The notes: a model not told the origin generated them from the letters alone. DNA of 8,537 bases from Haloferacaceae archaeon PL-Br10_E2g29 (GCA_001563965.1 LKMS01000058.1:1-8537), one strand, 5' to 3'. Positions 1 to 5,864 are shown, counted from the stretch's first letter. Program-made: numbers and translations.

Positions 1-621
1 ACGCATCCCGATCACGCGGTCGACTGCGTCGAGAACCCCACGGAGGTCGTGCGTGACGAGGATGATGCTCGTGCCCGCATTCGACAACGCCGTCAATCGA
101 TCGAGCACCGATCGGCGAGCGGCCTCGTCGAGCCCGGTGAGTGGCTCGTCGAGAACCAGATGGGCGGGGTTCATCGCGAGCGCCCCCGCGATGGCGACCC
201 GTTCTTGTTCACCACCCGAAAGTTCGTCAATTCGGTCGGATTCGCGGCCAGTCAGCCCGACAGCGTCGAGCGCGTGGTCAACCCGGCGGTCGATGTCGTC
301 GGACGAACAGCCGAGATTCTGCGGGCCAAACGCCACGTCGCTTTCGACGGTCACGGCCACAAAACAGTCACGCGGCGATTGAAACACCATCCCGACCTTC
401 GTTCGTGCGTGGACGAGGTCATCGCCAACAGGCTGGTCGTCGACGAGTACCGCCCCTGCATCGGGCTGTAGCAGTCCGTTAAAATGTCGAACCAGCGTAG
501 TTTTGCCCGAGCCGTTCGGGCCGACGATGGCGACGTACTCGCCGTCTCGGATCCGAAGTGACACCTCATCGAGCGCACGCGTGTCGCCGTAGCGATGGAC
601 GAGCCCCCGGGTTTCGAGCAT
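1..621 (-). CDS. bioM: Biotin ECF transporter ATPase BioM (C-terminus cut by window edge)
   Basis: This is an ABC ATPase of the energy-coupling factor (ECF/CbiO-EcfA) type. It would hydrolyse ATP on the cytoplasmic face to drive biotin import together with BioY and a BioN-type T-component. Translation from the ATG at 621 gives 207 residues before the window ends. Visible motifs are Walker A GPNGSGKT (34-41), the Q-loop glutamine in VFQSP (about 81), the signature LSGGEQ (134-139), Walker B LVLDEP (155-160) and the H-switch VTHD near the cut end, so all catalytic elements are present. The biotin assignment rests on bioY lying one base upstream on the same strand (TGA, one base, ATG), which implies one operon. 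The post-Q-loop segment reads SPRDCFVA, whereas many relatives have an N/D-Q pair there. Missing are only the last few dozen residues. bioN would be expected next, to the left of the window. A CbiO-like metal role is less likely given bioY. Confidence 0.9.
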   Translation of the reverse strand, partial: MLETRGLVHRYGDTRALDEVSLRIRDGEYVAIVGPNGSGKTTLVRHFNGLLQPDAGAVLVDDQPVGDDLVHARTKVGMVFQSPRDCFVAVTVESDVAFGPQNLGCSSDDIDRRVDHALDAVGLTGRESDRIDELSGGEQERVAIAGALAMNPAHLVLDEPLTGLDEAARRSVLDRLTALSNAGTSIILVTHDLRGVLDAVDRVIGMR

Positions 622-622
622 G

Positions 623-1210
623 TCAGGCCGCCGAGATCGCGTCGCTGCGGATGATCCCGATGGCGGCCGCGATTTTGGCCGCCTCCCATGGAATGAATGC
701 GAGCGCCGAGACGACGAACGCTTCAGCCAGCCCGACGTTCTGGAGCAGCGCAAAGCCGACCGTGCCAAGTGCGTAGATCACGACGGTTCCAGCGACCATC
801 GCGCCGATGAGCACGCGGAGACCCACGCTGTCTGGCGATCGGAGGTCGGTCCCGCGGTGGACGATGAGGCCGATGAGTCCGGCGGCAATCGGGTACGACC
901 AGAGATAGCCCGCGGTCGGACTGGCGATCAACGAGCCAATACCCGCGCCCCCGCTGGCGAAGACGGGAATACCGACCGCACCGGTGACCAGATACAGCCC
1001 CATCGCGGCAGTCCCCCACACCGGGCCAAGCAGAATACCGGACAAAAAGACGCCAAGCACCTGGAGCGTGACCGGAATGCCGGGCGCAAGCGGATTCGGA
1101 AACGAGACGTAGGCGAATGCCGCCATCAACGCGGCAAACAACGCGGTTCGCGCGATGTTTCTGACCGCGCTCGCTTCGATGAGATCGACCGAGTCGGTTG
1201 CGGTTTCCAT
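623..1210 (-). CDS. bioY: Biotin transporter substrate-binding subunit BioY
   Basis: This is the membrane S-component that captures biotin for an ECF transporter. The protein has 195 residues, normal for BioY, and is almost entirely hydrophobic, with about six membrane segments (roughly 18-38, 48-66, 68-88, 103-120, 131-152 and 162-187). Family hallmarks seen are PVTLQVLGVFLSG (46-58), the glycine-rich GGAGIGSLIASPTAGYL stretch (87-103) and FIPWEAAKI (172-180), whose lysine matches the conserved D/E-x-x-K helix motif of BioY. The short charged N-terminus (1-17) is probably cytoplasmic. The ATG at 1210 is favoured because a TATA box lies about 28 nt upstream, giving a leaderless transcript. 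bioM follows after one base. A candidate biotin operator surrounds the promoter, suggesting repression when biotin is plentiful. Confidence 0.93.
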   Translation of the reverse strand: METATDSVDLIEASAVRNIARTALFAALMAAFAYVSFPNPLAPGIPVTLQVLGVFLSGILLGPVWGTAAMGLYLVTGAVGIPVFASGGAGIGSLIASPTAGYLWSYPIAAGLIGLIVHRGTDLRSPDSVGLRVLIGAMVAGTVVIYALGTVGFALLQNVGLAEAFVVSALAFIPWEAAKIAAAIGIIRSDAISAA

Positions 1211-1224
1211 GGTCGTGCTCGCTC

Positions 1225-1252
1225 GTCAACTTTCTTAAATAGTTTGGTTTAC
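1225..1252. promoter_or_regulatory. Candidate biotin-repressor (BirA-type) operator
   Basis: The plus strand shows GTCAAC, 16 nt, then GTTTAC, an inverted repeat with one mismatch in six. One more matching base outside each arm extends it, so read on the bioY strand it is TCGTAAACC...AGTTGACGA. The bioY TATA box lies in the spacer, so a bound repressor would block transcription. The half-site GTAAAC/GTTTAC and wide spacer resemble the BirA operator consensus (TTGTAAACC...GGTTTACAA). Function is inferred from resemblance and position; no birA is in the window. Confidence 0.5.
1234..1242 (-). promoter_or_regulatory. TATA box of bioY-bioM
   Basis: On the minus strand this reads CTATTTAAG, an AT-rich island in GC-rich DNA centred about 28 nt upstream of the bioY ATG. 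That is the spacing expected for a leaderless archaeal transcript starting at or next to the start codon. Confidence 0.65.
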
Positions 1253-1321
1253 GAAGCGGCGCGAGCGAGGGCAGAGCCAGCGGACGAAACTGCCGACGTG
1301 TTTCGCGCTGTTGGAGACAGA

Positions 1322-1330
1322 TTTTTATAC
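1322..1330 (+). promoter_or_regulatory. TATA box of the gene at 1352
   Basis: TTTTTATAC is centred about 26 nt before the ATG at 1352, with no Shine-Dalgarno sequence between. This fits a leaderless promoter. It is divergent from the bioY promoter, about 80 nt away. Confidence 0.65.
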
Positions 1331-1351
1331 ACCGACTGAACCACCCTTTGC

Positions 1352-1951
1352 ATGGATGAAAAGACGGCAGCACTCCGAGACATCTTCATCGATACGACTG
1401 GTTCGGAGACCGTCACCGAGCGCCAAGCCGAATCGCCCGGCTCGCTCACCGAGGAGCGCACGGGCGTCGACGAGCGTCTCGAAACGCTGATCGTCCGCAT
1501 GCGCGAGCGCTACGAGTTCAAAAGCGACCTCGACGATTCGGCACTCGCTGCGGTAATTCGTGGCTATTACGAGGAGCTCGACGATCGCGAAATCGCCACA
1601 CACCTCGAGTGCACCCCAGAGACGGTTCGCACCGCCCGGCTTGATCTCCACCTTGTTCGCGAAAACGATCGTGACGCGCCGTTCGACCTCGATCAACTCC
1701 GCGGCCTCCTCGTCGAAGAGACTCCACTCGATGCGTGTGCAGCGGAGCTCGAAACCCCAGTCGAAACCGTCGCGCGCTACCGCGATGTCATCGCCGCCGA
1801 CCGCCGGTCGACACGGGCGAACACCCGGTTTCGCGACGAGTTCGCCGAACTGCTGACCGACTCGGATCTCACCGGCCAACTCGCCACGAATGCCCGCGAG
1901 GACGGACTCCGCGAGGCAACCGAAGACCTCGAAACCGACGTCTCGTTCTGA
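1352..1951 (+). CDS. Haloarchaeal protein with two HTH-like segments, tentatively Cmi4
   Basis: The product is a 199-residue soluble acidic protein with no signal peptide or membrane segment. Its N-terminus (MDEKTAALRDIF, then TVTERQ.ESPGSLT) resembles a widespread haloarchaeal family that I recall being annotated as conditioned medium-induced protein 4; this is from memory and tentative. The middle contains two stretches that read like helix-turn-helix units: 77-100 (DDREIATHLECTPETVRTARL) and 124-146 (TPLDACAAELETPVETVARYR). Both have the alternation of helix, short turn and recognition-like helix with T-x-E-T/V-V. A role in DNA binding or as a transcriptional regulator is therefore plausible but unproven. 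A TATA box about 26 nt upstream supports the ATG at 1352. The Cas4-like gene follows 61 nt downstream with its own TATA-like element, so the two may or may not be co-transcribed. Confidence 0.75.
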   Translation: MDEKTAALRDIFIDTTGSETVTERQAESPGSLTEERTGVDERLETLIVRMRERYEFKSDLDDSALAAVIRGYYEELDDREIATHLECTPETVRTARLDLHLVRENDRDAPFDLDQLRGLLVEETPLDACAAELETPVETVARYRDVIAADRRSTRANTRFRDEFAELLTDSDLTGQLATNAREDGLREATEDLETDVSF

Positions 1952-1981
1952 CCACGTCGTCGCCAGACATTCCACCATAGG

Positions 1982-1990
1982 TTCAAATAC
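1982..1990 (+). promoter_or_regulatory. TATA-like element of the Cas4-like gene
   Basis: TTCAAATAC is centred about 27 nt upstream of the ATG at 2013, the right spacing for a leaderless start. It is weaker than the other TATA boxes here, so the gene could also be read through from 1352. Confidence 0.4.
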
Positions 1991-2012
1991 CAACAGGGGG
2001 CCAACGTGGGGC

Positions 2013-2666
2013 ATGCCGAGTGTGAGCGACTTGAGTCAGGCGGCCTACTGCCCGCGACAGCTGTACTACGCCCGGCGCGAATCCGACCGGTCGCCACCGC
2101 CGGAGGCTCGCGAACGCCAGGCGCTTGCCTTTCGCTACGATGAGCTCCGGACGGCCGACAATGAAACGCTCGCCGCATTGCCGATCGATTGTTCGCCAGC
2201 GGCCTACCGCGAGAAACTGGAGACGTTGGCAACGCGGTCGGACTGGGAGGCGCTCTGTGCGCCAACAGAAACGAACTACCACGTTGCTGGCAAGGACTGC
2301 CACGGCATCATCCACAAACTGCTCGCGGGCGACCCACCGACACCGACGGTGATTTCGCCGGGACAACCGCCCAAACAGGGCGTCTGGGAGCCCCAAACCG
2401 TCCGCGCAGTCGCGGTCGCCAACGCGTTGGCGTGGGAACGGAACGAGCCCATCCCGCGGACGCTTGTGGAGTACCCAACCGTTGGCGTGGTGCGTGAGGT
2501 CCCGCTTTCGACCCGCCGAACGGCGACCTACCGGCGTGTGTTGCGGACGGTGCGGGCGATGGACGGGCCACCACCACGAGTCAACGACGGTCGCTGTAAG
2601 TCGTGTGAGTACCGGACGAAATGCGGAGTCACCACGCGCTCGTTGCGGTCGTTGCTCGGACTGTAA
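2013..2666 (+). CDS. Stand-alone Cas4/Dna2-like iron-sulfur protein, catalytic motif not evident
   Basis: The 217-residue protein resembles Cas4/Dna2-type (RecB-like PD-(D/E)XK) proteins, which use a 4Fe-4S cluster to hold the nuclease fold. The cluster ligands are clear: Cys13 in the N-terminal AAYCPRQLYY motif, and Cys195, Cys198 and Cys204 in the C-terminal CKSCEYRTKC motif, with the usual one-plus-three spacing. The catalytic centre is less convincing. Asp95 in GKDCHGIIHKL (93-103) may be the motif II aspartate, but no E-x-K follows where motif III should be. Instead a proline/glycine-rich VISPGQPPKQGVW stretch (113-125) occupies that area. Glu153 in LVEYP is followed by no lysine. The protein may be a structural or nucleic-acid-binding relative rather than an active nuclease. 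No cas gene or CRISPR repeat is in the window. Start: the longer reading frame opens at 1890 inside the previous gene, but the ATG at 2013 has a TATA-like element at the right distance and begins just before the conserved Cys motif. Confidence 0.72.
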   Translation: MPSVSDLSQAAYCPRQLYYARRESDRSPPPEARERQALAFRYDELRTADNETLAALPIDCSPAAYREKLETLATRSDWEALCAPTETNYHVAGKDCHGIIHKLLAGDPPTPTVISPGQPPKQGVWEPQTVRAVAVANALAWERNEPIPRTLVEYPTVGVVREVPLSTRRTATYRRVLRTVRAMDGPPPRVNDGRCKSCEYRTKCGVTTRSLRSLLGL

Positions 2667-2739
2667 TCCGTTGCTTGGGCCGTACCCGTAGCGTGCAATC
2701 GGTGCCCAATCGATATCGATACTCGGTCGCGTTCGAGGC

Positions 2740-3378
2740 TCAGTGCGTCGCAAACCACGTTTCGATCTCGTCGACGAGCGCGCCCCGACGATGGATCGTT
2801 TCGCTCGCGACGTCGACGACGCTGCTTTCGGTGCCCGGCGTCTCACCGGCGTCGATAACCACGGCAACGTTCGCGAGCAGGGCCGATGACAACGCGTCCG
2901 GCGTTCGAACACTCGGCGACCCGCTTTCGTTGGCGCTAGTAGCGGTGATTGGACCGGCGCGCCGGGCGAGTTCACGAGCGAGCGAGCAGTCGGGAACCCG
3001 AACGCCAACGCGCTGGTTTCCCGCGTTCACCACGGCAGGGAGGTCGTCACCGCGGTCGACAAGCACGGTCACCGGGCCGGGAAGAAAGGCCTCCATGAAC
3101 GCGTGTTCGCGAGCCGTTGGATTGGTGTAGCGACGCGCGGTGTCGAGGTCCGGAAACGCCACCGAAATCGGCTTCGATCGGTCGCGACCTTTGAGTTCGA
3201 AGAGACGGGAAACGGCGTCCGCGTCGGTTGCGGACGCGGCCAGCCCGTAGACCGTTTCGGTCGGGTAGACGACCGCTTCGCCACGCGAAAGCGCGGTAAC
3301 CGCGTCGTCAGTGATCGATGGTCGGGCAGCATCATCCGCCGGCGACGGATCCGAGTCGGTGTCGAATGCCCGGGTCAT
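2740..3378 (-). CDS. tsaC: Threonylcarbamoyl-AMP synthase, YrdC domain (TsaC/Sua5 type)
   Basis: This enzyme makes threonylcarbamoyl-AMP from threonine, bicarbonate and ATP, the first step of the universal t6A37 modification of ANN-decoding tRNAs. KEOPS then transfers the group to tRNA. The 212 residues are a single YrdC domain. Visible hallmarks are YPTETVYGL (38-46), the KxR...SKP set (Lys63, Arg65, Lys69-Pro70), FLPGPVT (98-104) and PITATSANESG (143-153) with the Ser-Ala-Asn signature. The C-terminal Sua5 domain of longer relatives is absent, so it is TsaC-like in layout. The first 20 residues are an acidic, low-complexity haloarchaeal extension ahead of the fold; a slightly later start cannot be excluded. 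It converges with the Cas4-like gene across 73 nt in which I see no clear terminator, and is divergent from aIF5A. Confidence 0.93.
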   Translation of the reverse strand: MTRAFDTDSDPSPADDAARPSITDDAVTALSRGEAVVYPTETVYGLAASATDADAVSRLFELKGRDRSKPISVAFPDLDTARRYTNPTAREHAFMEAFLPGPVTVLVDRGDDLPAVVNAGNQRVGVRVPDCSLARELARRAGPITATSANESGSPSVRTPDALSSALLANVAVVIDAGETPGTESSVVDVASETIHRRGALVDEIETWFATH

Positions 3379-3400
3379 GAGTGGTTCTGAGCGAGCGACT

Positions 3401-3410
3401 CGAAAAAGCG
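3401..3410 (-). promoter_or_regulatory. Possible promoter element of tsaC
   Basis: On the minus strand this reads CGCTTTTTCG, the only AT-rich patch near the expected TATA position, about 27 nt upstream of the ATG at 3378. It is a weak match to a TATA box, so it is called from spacing only. Confidence 0.35.
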
Positions 3411-3436
3411 TGCCGTTCCCCGCCGCGTTCCAAACC

Positions 3437-3444
3437 GTTTATAC
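3437..3444 (+). promoter_or_regulatory. TATA box of the aIF5A-agmatinase operon
   Basis: GTTTATAC preceded by AAACC forms a strong TATA box with a plausible BRE. It is centred about 27 nt before the ATG at 3468, consistent with a leaderless, probably strong, constitutive promoter. Confidence 0.7.
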
Positions 3445-3467
3445 TGACTCCTCAAGAAGGAACGCTC

Positions 3468-3842
3468 ATGCCGCGAGAACAGAAGCAGGTTCGCGAACTC
3501 CAGGAAGGCAGCTACGTCATGATGGATGACGCCCCGTGTAAAATCAACCACTACAGCACCGCCAAGCCGGGCAAACACGGCAGCGCGAAGGCCCGCGTCG
3601 AGGGGAAAGGCGTCTTCGACGCAAAAAAGCGCAGTTTCAGCCAGCCGGTCGACGCGAAGGTCTGGGTCCCGATTATCGAGCGAAAGGGCGGCCAGGTCGT
3701 TTCGGTCACCGGCGACGACGCCCAGGTGATGGATCTCGAAACCTACGAGACGTTCACGATGCGGATTCCCGAGGGCGAGGAGTTCGCAAACGGCACCGAA
3801 ATCGAATATCTCGAATACGAAGGCCAACGAAAGGTTGTGTGA
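3468..3842 (+). CDS. eif5A: Translation factor aIF5A (archaeal eIF5A/EF-P homologue)
   Basis: aIF5A binds the ribosome E site and relieves stalling during peptide-bond formation, notably at polyproline. The 124-residue protein has the N-terminal SH3-like domain with the modification loop STAKPGKHGSAK (30-41) and a C-terminal OB-fold. Lys36 in PGKHG is the residue converted to deoxyhypusine or hypusine. Start: the frame is open from 3381, but the ATG at 3468 lies about 27 nt after a strong TATA box and gives the family's usual N-terminus (MPREQKQVRELQEGSYV). The stop codon overlaps the next start by one base (TGATG), so the agmatinase-family gene is translationally coupled. That pairing is meaningful, since the neighbour is the likely enzyme for modifying Lys36. 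Confidence 0.97.
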   Translation: MPREQKQVRELQEGSYVMMDDAPCKINHYSTAKPGKHGSAKARVEGKGVFDAKKRSFSQPVDAKVWVPIIERKGGQVVSVTGDDAQVMDLETYETFTMRIPEGEEFANGTEIEYLEYEGQRKVV

Positions 3843-4660
3843 TGTTTCCGGGGGCGACCGCTGACCGCGATACTGCTTCCTACGTGGTCGTCGGCGCACC
3901 CCTGGATGTCACGACCACGTTTCAGCCCGGCACCCGGTTCGGTCCCGACCGAATCCGCCGGTTTGCCGAATCGTTCGACGATTACGATCACGTAACTGAC
4001 TTGTGTTTCACCGAGTGTGGCGTCTGCGACGCGGGCAACATCCGCGCGTGGGACGACGTCCCCGAGTACATCGACTACCTCGGGGGCCAGCTCCGCGATG
4101 TGGTCTGGGACGACGCCGTCCCGCTCGTACTCGGTGGCGAGCACACCGTCACCGTCGCCGGCGTGGAGGCGGTCGACCCCGACGTGTTCGTCTGTCTCGA
4201 CGCCCATCTCGACCTTCGAAGTGCGTACGATGGCAACGAGTGGAGCCACGCCTGTGTGACTCATCGCGTTCTTGAGACGGCCGACGAGGCGATTATTCTC
4301 GGTGCCCGAACCGGCTCGAAAGCGGAGTGGGACCGTGCCGCCGAGAGCGACGTGACCGTCGTCGACCCCGACGCCGTCGACGACTGGCTTGCTGACCCGC
4401 CATCGTTTGCCGAGCAGTCGGTGTATCTGAGCGTCGACATCGACGCGGCCGACCCGTCAGTTGCACCCGGAACGGGAACAATGGAACCGTTTGGGCTCAC
4501 CGCTCGACAGCTTCGCGCAGTCGTCCGGCGGGTTGCACCCACCTGTGACGGCTTCGATGTCGTCGAGGTCAACGACCGTGATGCTGGACAGGCGGCGGCG
4601 CTCGGCGGAAAACTGCTCCGGGAGTTCGTGTTTGCACACGCGGCCAAGGCGGACGTGTAG
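3842..4660 (+). CDS. speB: Agmatinase-family ureohydrolase, probably for aIF5A deoxyhypusine formation
   Basis: This 272-residue protein belongs to the arginase/agmatinase family, binuclear manganese enzymes that cut guanidino groups to release urea. Expected metal ligands are all visible: His101 in GGEHT, Asp120, His122 and Asp124 in DAHLD, and Asp199 and Asp201 in SVDIDAADP. The first motif has Glu100 where many relatives have Asp (GGDH), a conservative change. Free agmatine to putrescine is the classical reaction. Because the gene overlaps aIF5A by one base, its more likely job is the haloarchaeal route in which an agmatine-derived group on the aIF5A lysine is converted to deoxyhypusine; work in Haloferax, as I recall it, proposed this. 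The substrate is inference. The GTG just before the ATG is an alternative start, but the ATG at 3842 is preferred. It converges with the phoU-type gene with 18 nt between stops. Confidence 0.93.
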   Translation: MFPGATADRDTASYVVVGAPLDVTTTFQPGTRFGPDRIRRFAESFDDYDHVTDLCFTECGVCDAGNIRAWDDVPEYIDYLGGQLRDVVWDDAVPLVLGGEHTVTVAGVEAVDPDVFVCLDAHLDLRSAYDGNEWSHACVTHRVLETADEAIILGARTGSKAEWDRAAESDVTVVDPDAVDDWLADPPSFAEQSVYLSVDIDAADPSVAPGTGTMEPFGLTARQLRAVVRRVAPTCDGFDVVEVNDRDAGQAAALGGKLLREFVFAHAAKADV

Positions 4661-4678
4661 ACGGTCAGAATCGCCGAA

Positions 4679-5677
4679 CTACGGCGTTGGTGCAGCCTTT
4701 TGCAGCGCAGTTTCGGCGATGTTGCCACCGTAGTCGGCGCTTCGTGAAATCGAGTCGACGATCAGCCCGAGCAGTTGGGCGCGCGCGGGGTCAAGTTCGC
4801 GGAGGAGTTCGTCAATGCCGCGTGCGGAGGCATCGACCGATCGAACCTGTTCGCGGACGCGATTTGCCAACCGGGTCGCCTCCTCACTCTCGTCGGTGAA
4901 CAGCGCGTCCATGCCGCCGTCGATGACCGAAACGGCCTGAACACGGAGTTCGTCAAACGCATCGAGCACGTCGTCGGGAACCTCGCGTTCGATGTCGAGC
5001 GAGAGATGCGCGATTTTCGTTGCGTGGTCGCCGATGCGTTCGAGCTGCCGGGCACTCGAATGGTAGTCGAAACACACCTCACGGGGCAATCCAAGCTCCT
5101 CGGCGGCTTTTGGCGTGCGCAACGTGGCGCGGAAAATCCGCGAGACAACCATCCAGAGCCGGTCAACGTCGTCGTCACGCTGGATAACGTCGTAAGCGAG
5201 GTCACGGTCGAGGTCGCGGAGCGCCAACAGGGCGTCTTCGAGCATCGACAGCGCAATGAGTCGCATGCGGGTGACGGCGTTGTGAATCGAGAGCTCCGAG
5301 GAGTCCAACAGGTCGCGAATAACGACCTGGCCTTTGGTTTCTTCGAGCACTTCGAGGCCAACGAGCCCCTGGGTTGCCTCCCGGATGGTACGGCGCTGGG
5401 CGGTCGTGATCCGGCCGCTTTCGAGGACGATCACGTCGAAGCCGCTCACGTACATCGTCATCACCGCACGGATAAGCTCCGTTCCGTCGAGGTTGGTGAT
5501 GTCGAGCGTCCCCTCAGTCCGTTCGTCGTCAGTGCTCGGCGTCATGAACAACGAATCGCCCTCCGGATAGAACTCAACGGTGCTGCCGCCGCTCACCCCG
5601 TTGTCCGTAGCCCACGTTTTCGGGATCGAGACAGTATACGTTGAGCCACCGGTTACCTGGACTTTCCGCGTCTCCAT
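4679..5677 (-). CDS. phoU: AbrB-PhoU fusion, phosphate-signalling regulator
   Basis: The 332-residue protein joins an N-terminal SpoVT/AbrB-type DNA-binding domain (about 1-47; METRKVQVTGGSTYTVSIPK, then the GSTVEFYPEGD strand) to a PhoU region (about 125-325). Residues 55-120 form a linker domain of no clear identity. The first PhoU repeat carries DDDVDRL (168-174), and the second region carries RQLERIGDHATKI (210-222), the classic E-R-I-G-D metal-binding motif. A later copy, SRSADYGGNIAE (311-322), keeps the Asp and Asn but has Ser for the leading Glu. PhoU proteins damp phosphate uptake and signalling by contacting the Pst transporter; here the AbrB domain suggests direct DNA binding. It is divergent from pstSCA. 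Start: the frame is open to an ATG at 5731, but the ATG at 5677 begins the AbrB fold directly and has a TATA box about 28 nt upstream, which the longer form would place inside the gene. Confidence 0.92.
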   Translation of the reverse strand: METRKVQVTGGSTYTVSIPKTWATDNGVSGGSTVEFYPEGDSLFMTPSTDDERTEGTLDITNLDGTELIRAVMTMYVSGFDVIVLESGRITTAQRRTIREATQGLVGLEVLEETKGQVVIRDLLDSSELSIHNAVTRMRLIALSMLEDALLALRDLDRDLAYDVIQRDDDVDRLWMVVSRIFRATLRTPKAAEELGLPREVCFDYHSSARQLERIGDHATKIAHLSLDIEREVPDDVLDAFDELRVQAVSVIDGGMDALFTDESEEATRLANRVREQVRSVDASARGIDELLRELDPARAQLLGLIVDSISRSADYGGNIAETALQKAAPTP

Positions 5678-5702
5678 TACTGTGCTATCAAGTCGGTTGG
5701 AG

Positions 5703-5710
5703 GATAAATC
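5703..5710 (-). promoter_or_regulatory. TATA box of phoU
   Basis: On the minus strand this reads GATTTATC, centred about 29 nt upstream of the ATG at 5677. The spacing fits leaderless transcription and supports that start. A dyad (5708-5727) overlaps its upstream edge, where TFB would contact DNA. Confidence 0.6.
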
Positions 5711-5727
5711 TACCCATCTATGTAGAT
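5708..5727. promoter_or_regulatory. Candidate operator dyad upstream of phoU
   Basis: ATCTAC and GTAGAT form a perfect six-base inverted repeat around eight bases. Nested inside is ATCTA-TG-TAGAT (5716-5727), a perfect five-base dyad. The minus strand here also contains CATAGA (5722-5717), the word repeated near pstS. Lying over the BRE side of the phoU TATA box, it could be a regulator site; which protein binds is unknown, though AbrB-PhoU itself is a candidate. Confidence 0.4.
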
Positions 5728-5738
5728 ACAATCGTTCC

Positions 5739-5754
5739 CATAGAGTCGCATAGT
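5739..5754 (+). promoter_or_regulatory. CATAG direct repeat, 10-bp period
   Basis: CATAGA (5739-5744) and CATAGT (5749-5754) are two copies one DNA helical turn apart, in the middle of the phoU/pstS divergent region. The same spacing and words recur at 5830-5854. This is a possible regulator binding site, judged from sequence pattern alone. Confidence 0.35.
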
Positions 5755-5789
5755 TCCGCTAATGACGGGTTCTAACCGGCTTTTTCAGA

Positions 5790-5796
5790 TTTATAC
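5790..5796 (+). promoter_or_regulatory. Distal TATA box upstream of pstS
   Basis: TTTATAC matches the strong box used by aIF5A. Transcription would begin near 5816-5820, giving a pstS leader of about 70 nt. This makes it a second promoter candidate beside the leaderless one at 5859. It may instead be a chance match in AT-rich DNA. Confidence 0.4.
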
Positions 5797-5829
5797 AACA
5801 ATAATCATACTAGTACAAACAGAGACATA

Positions 5830-5854
5830 CATAGAACTATATAGAGATTATAGT
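5830..5854. promoter_or_regulatory. Repeated (C/T)ATAG(A/T) words and dyad upstream of pstS
   Basis: CATAGA (5830), TATAGA (5840) and TATAGT (5849) follow each other at 10- and 9-bp steps. ACTATA (5836-5841) and TATAGT (5849-5854) also form a perfect six-base inverted repeat around seven bases, and CTATATAG (5837-5844) is an eight-base palindrome. The block ends four bases before the proximal pstS TATA box, over the BRE, so a bound protein could help or hinder TFB. It is a candidate phosphate-responsive element by position. Confidence 0.45.
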
Positions 5855-5858
5855 AGCG

Positions 5859-5864
5859 TATTTA
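5859..5864 (+). promoter_or_regulatory. Proximal TATA box of pstSCA
   Basis: TATTTA is centred about 29 nt upstream of the ATG at 5891, the spacing for a leaderless pstS transcript. It lies directly after the repeat block at 5830-5854. Confidence 0.55.

Noticed and set aside
1218..1269. Eight-base inverted repeat CTCGCTCG / CGAGCGAG around the bioY promoter
   Set aside because: GCGAGCGAG-type words are low in complexity and common in haloarchaeal DNA; 36 nt apart it makes no convincing hairpin.
620..1339. Plus-strand open frame of 239 codons opposite bioY
   Set aside because: The minus strand carries an unmistakable BioY. The plus product is an Arg/Asp/Gly-rich shadow that also runs through the promoter region.
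2013..2666. Evidence of a CRISPR-Cas locus from the Cas4-like gene
   Set aside because: No repeat array and no other cas gene occur in the window, and the catalytic motif is unclear, so a stand-alone Cas4-like protein is the better reading.
2667..2739. Possible bidirectional terminator between the Cas4-like gene and tsaC
   Set aside because: There is no T-tract on either strand and no strong hairpin; only a short palindrome, ATCGATATCGAT, is visible.
1983..3008. Long minus-strand open frame (341 codons) across the Cas4-like gene and part of tsaC
   Set aside because: It is antisense to two recognisable genes, its translation is rich in Arg, Pro and Ser with no domain, and such shadows are usual in GC-rich haloarchaeal DNA.
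4775..5644. Plus-strand open frame of 289 codons opposite phoU
   Set aside because: It mirrors the AbrB-PhoU coding sequence and has no promoter or recognisable fold.
5678..5731. 18-residue N-terminal extension of the AbrB-PhoU protein
   Set aside because: It would include its own TATA box and dyad. The AbrB fold starts directly at the ATG at 5677.
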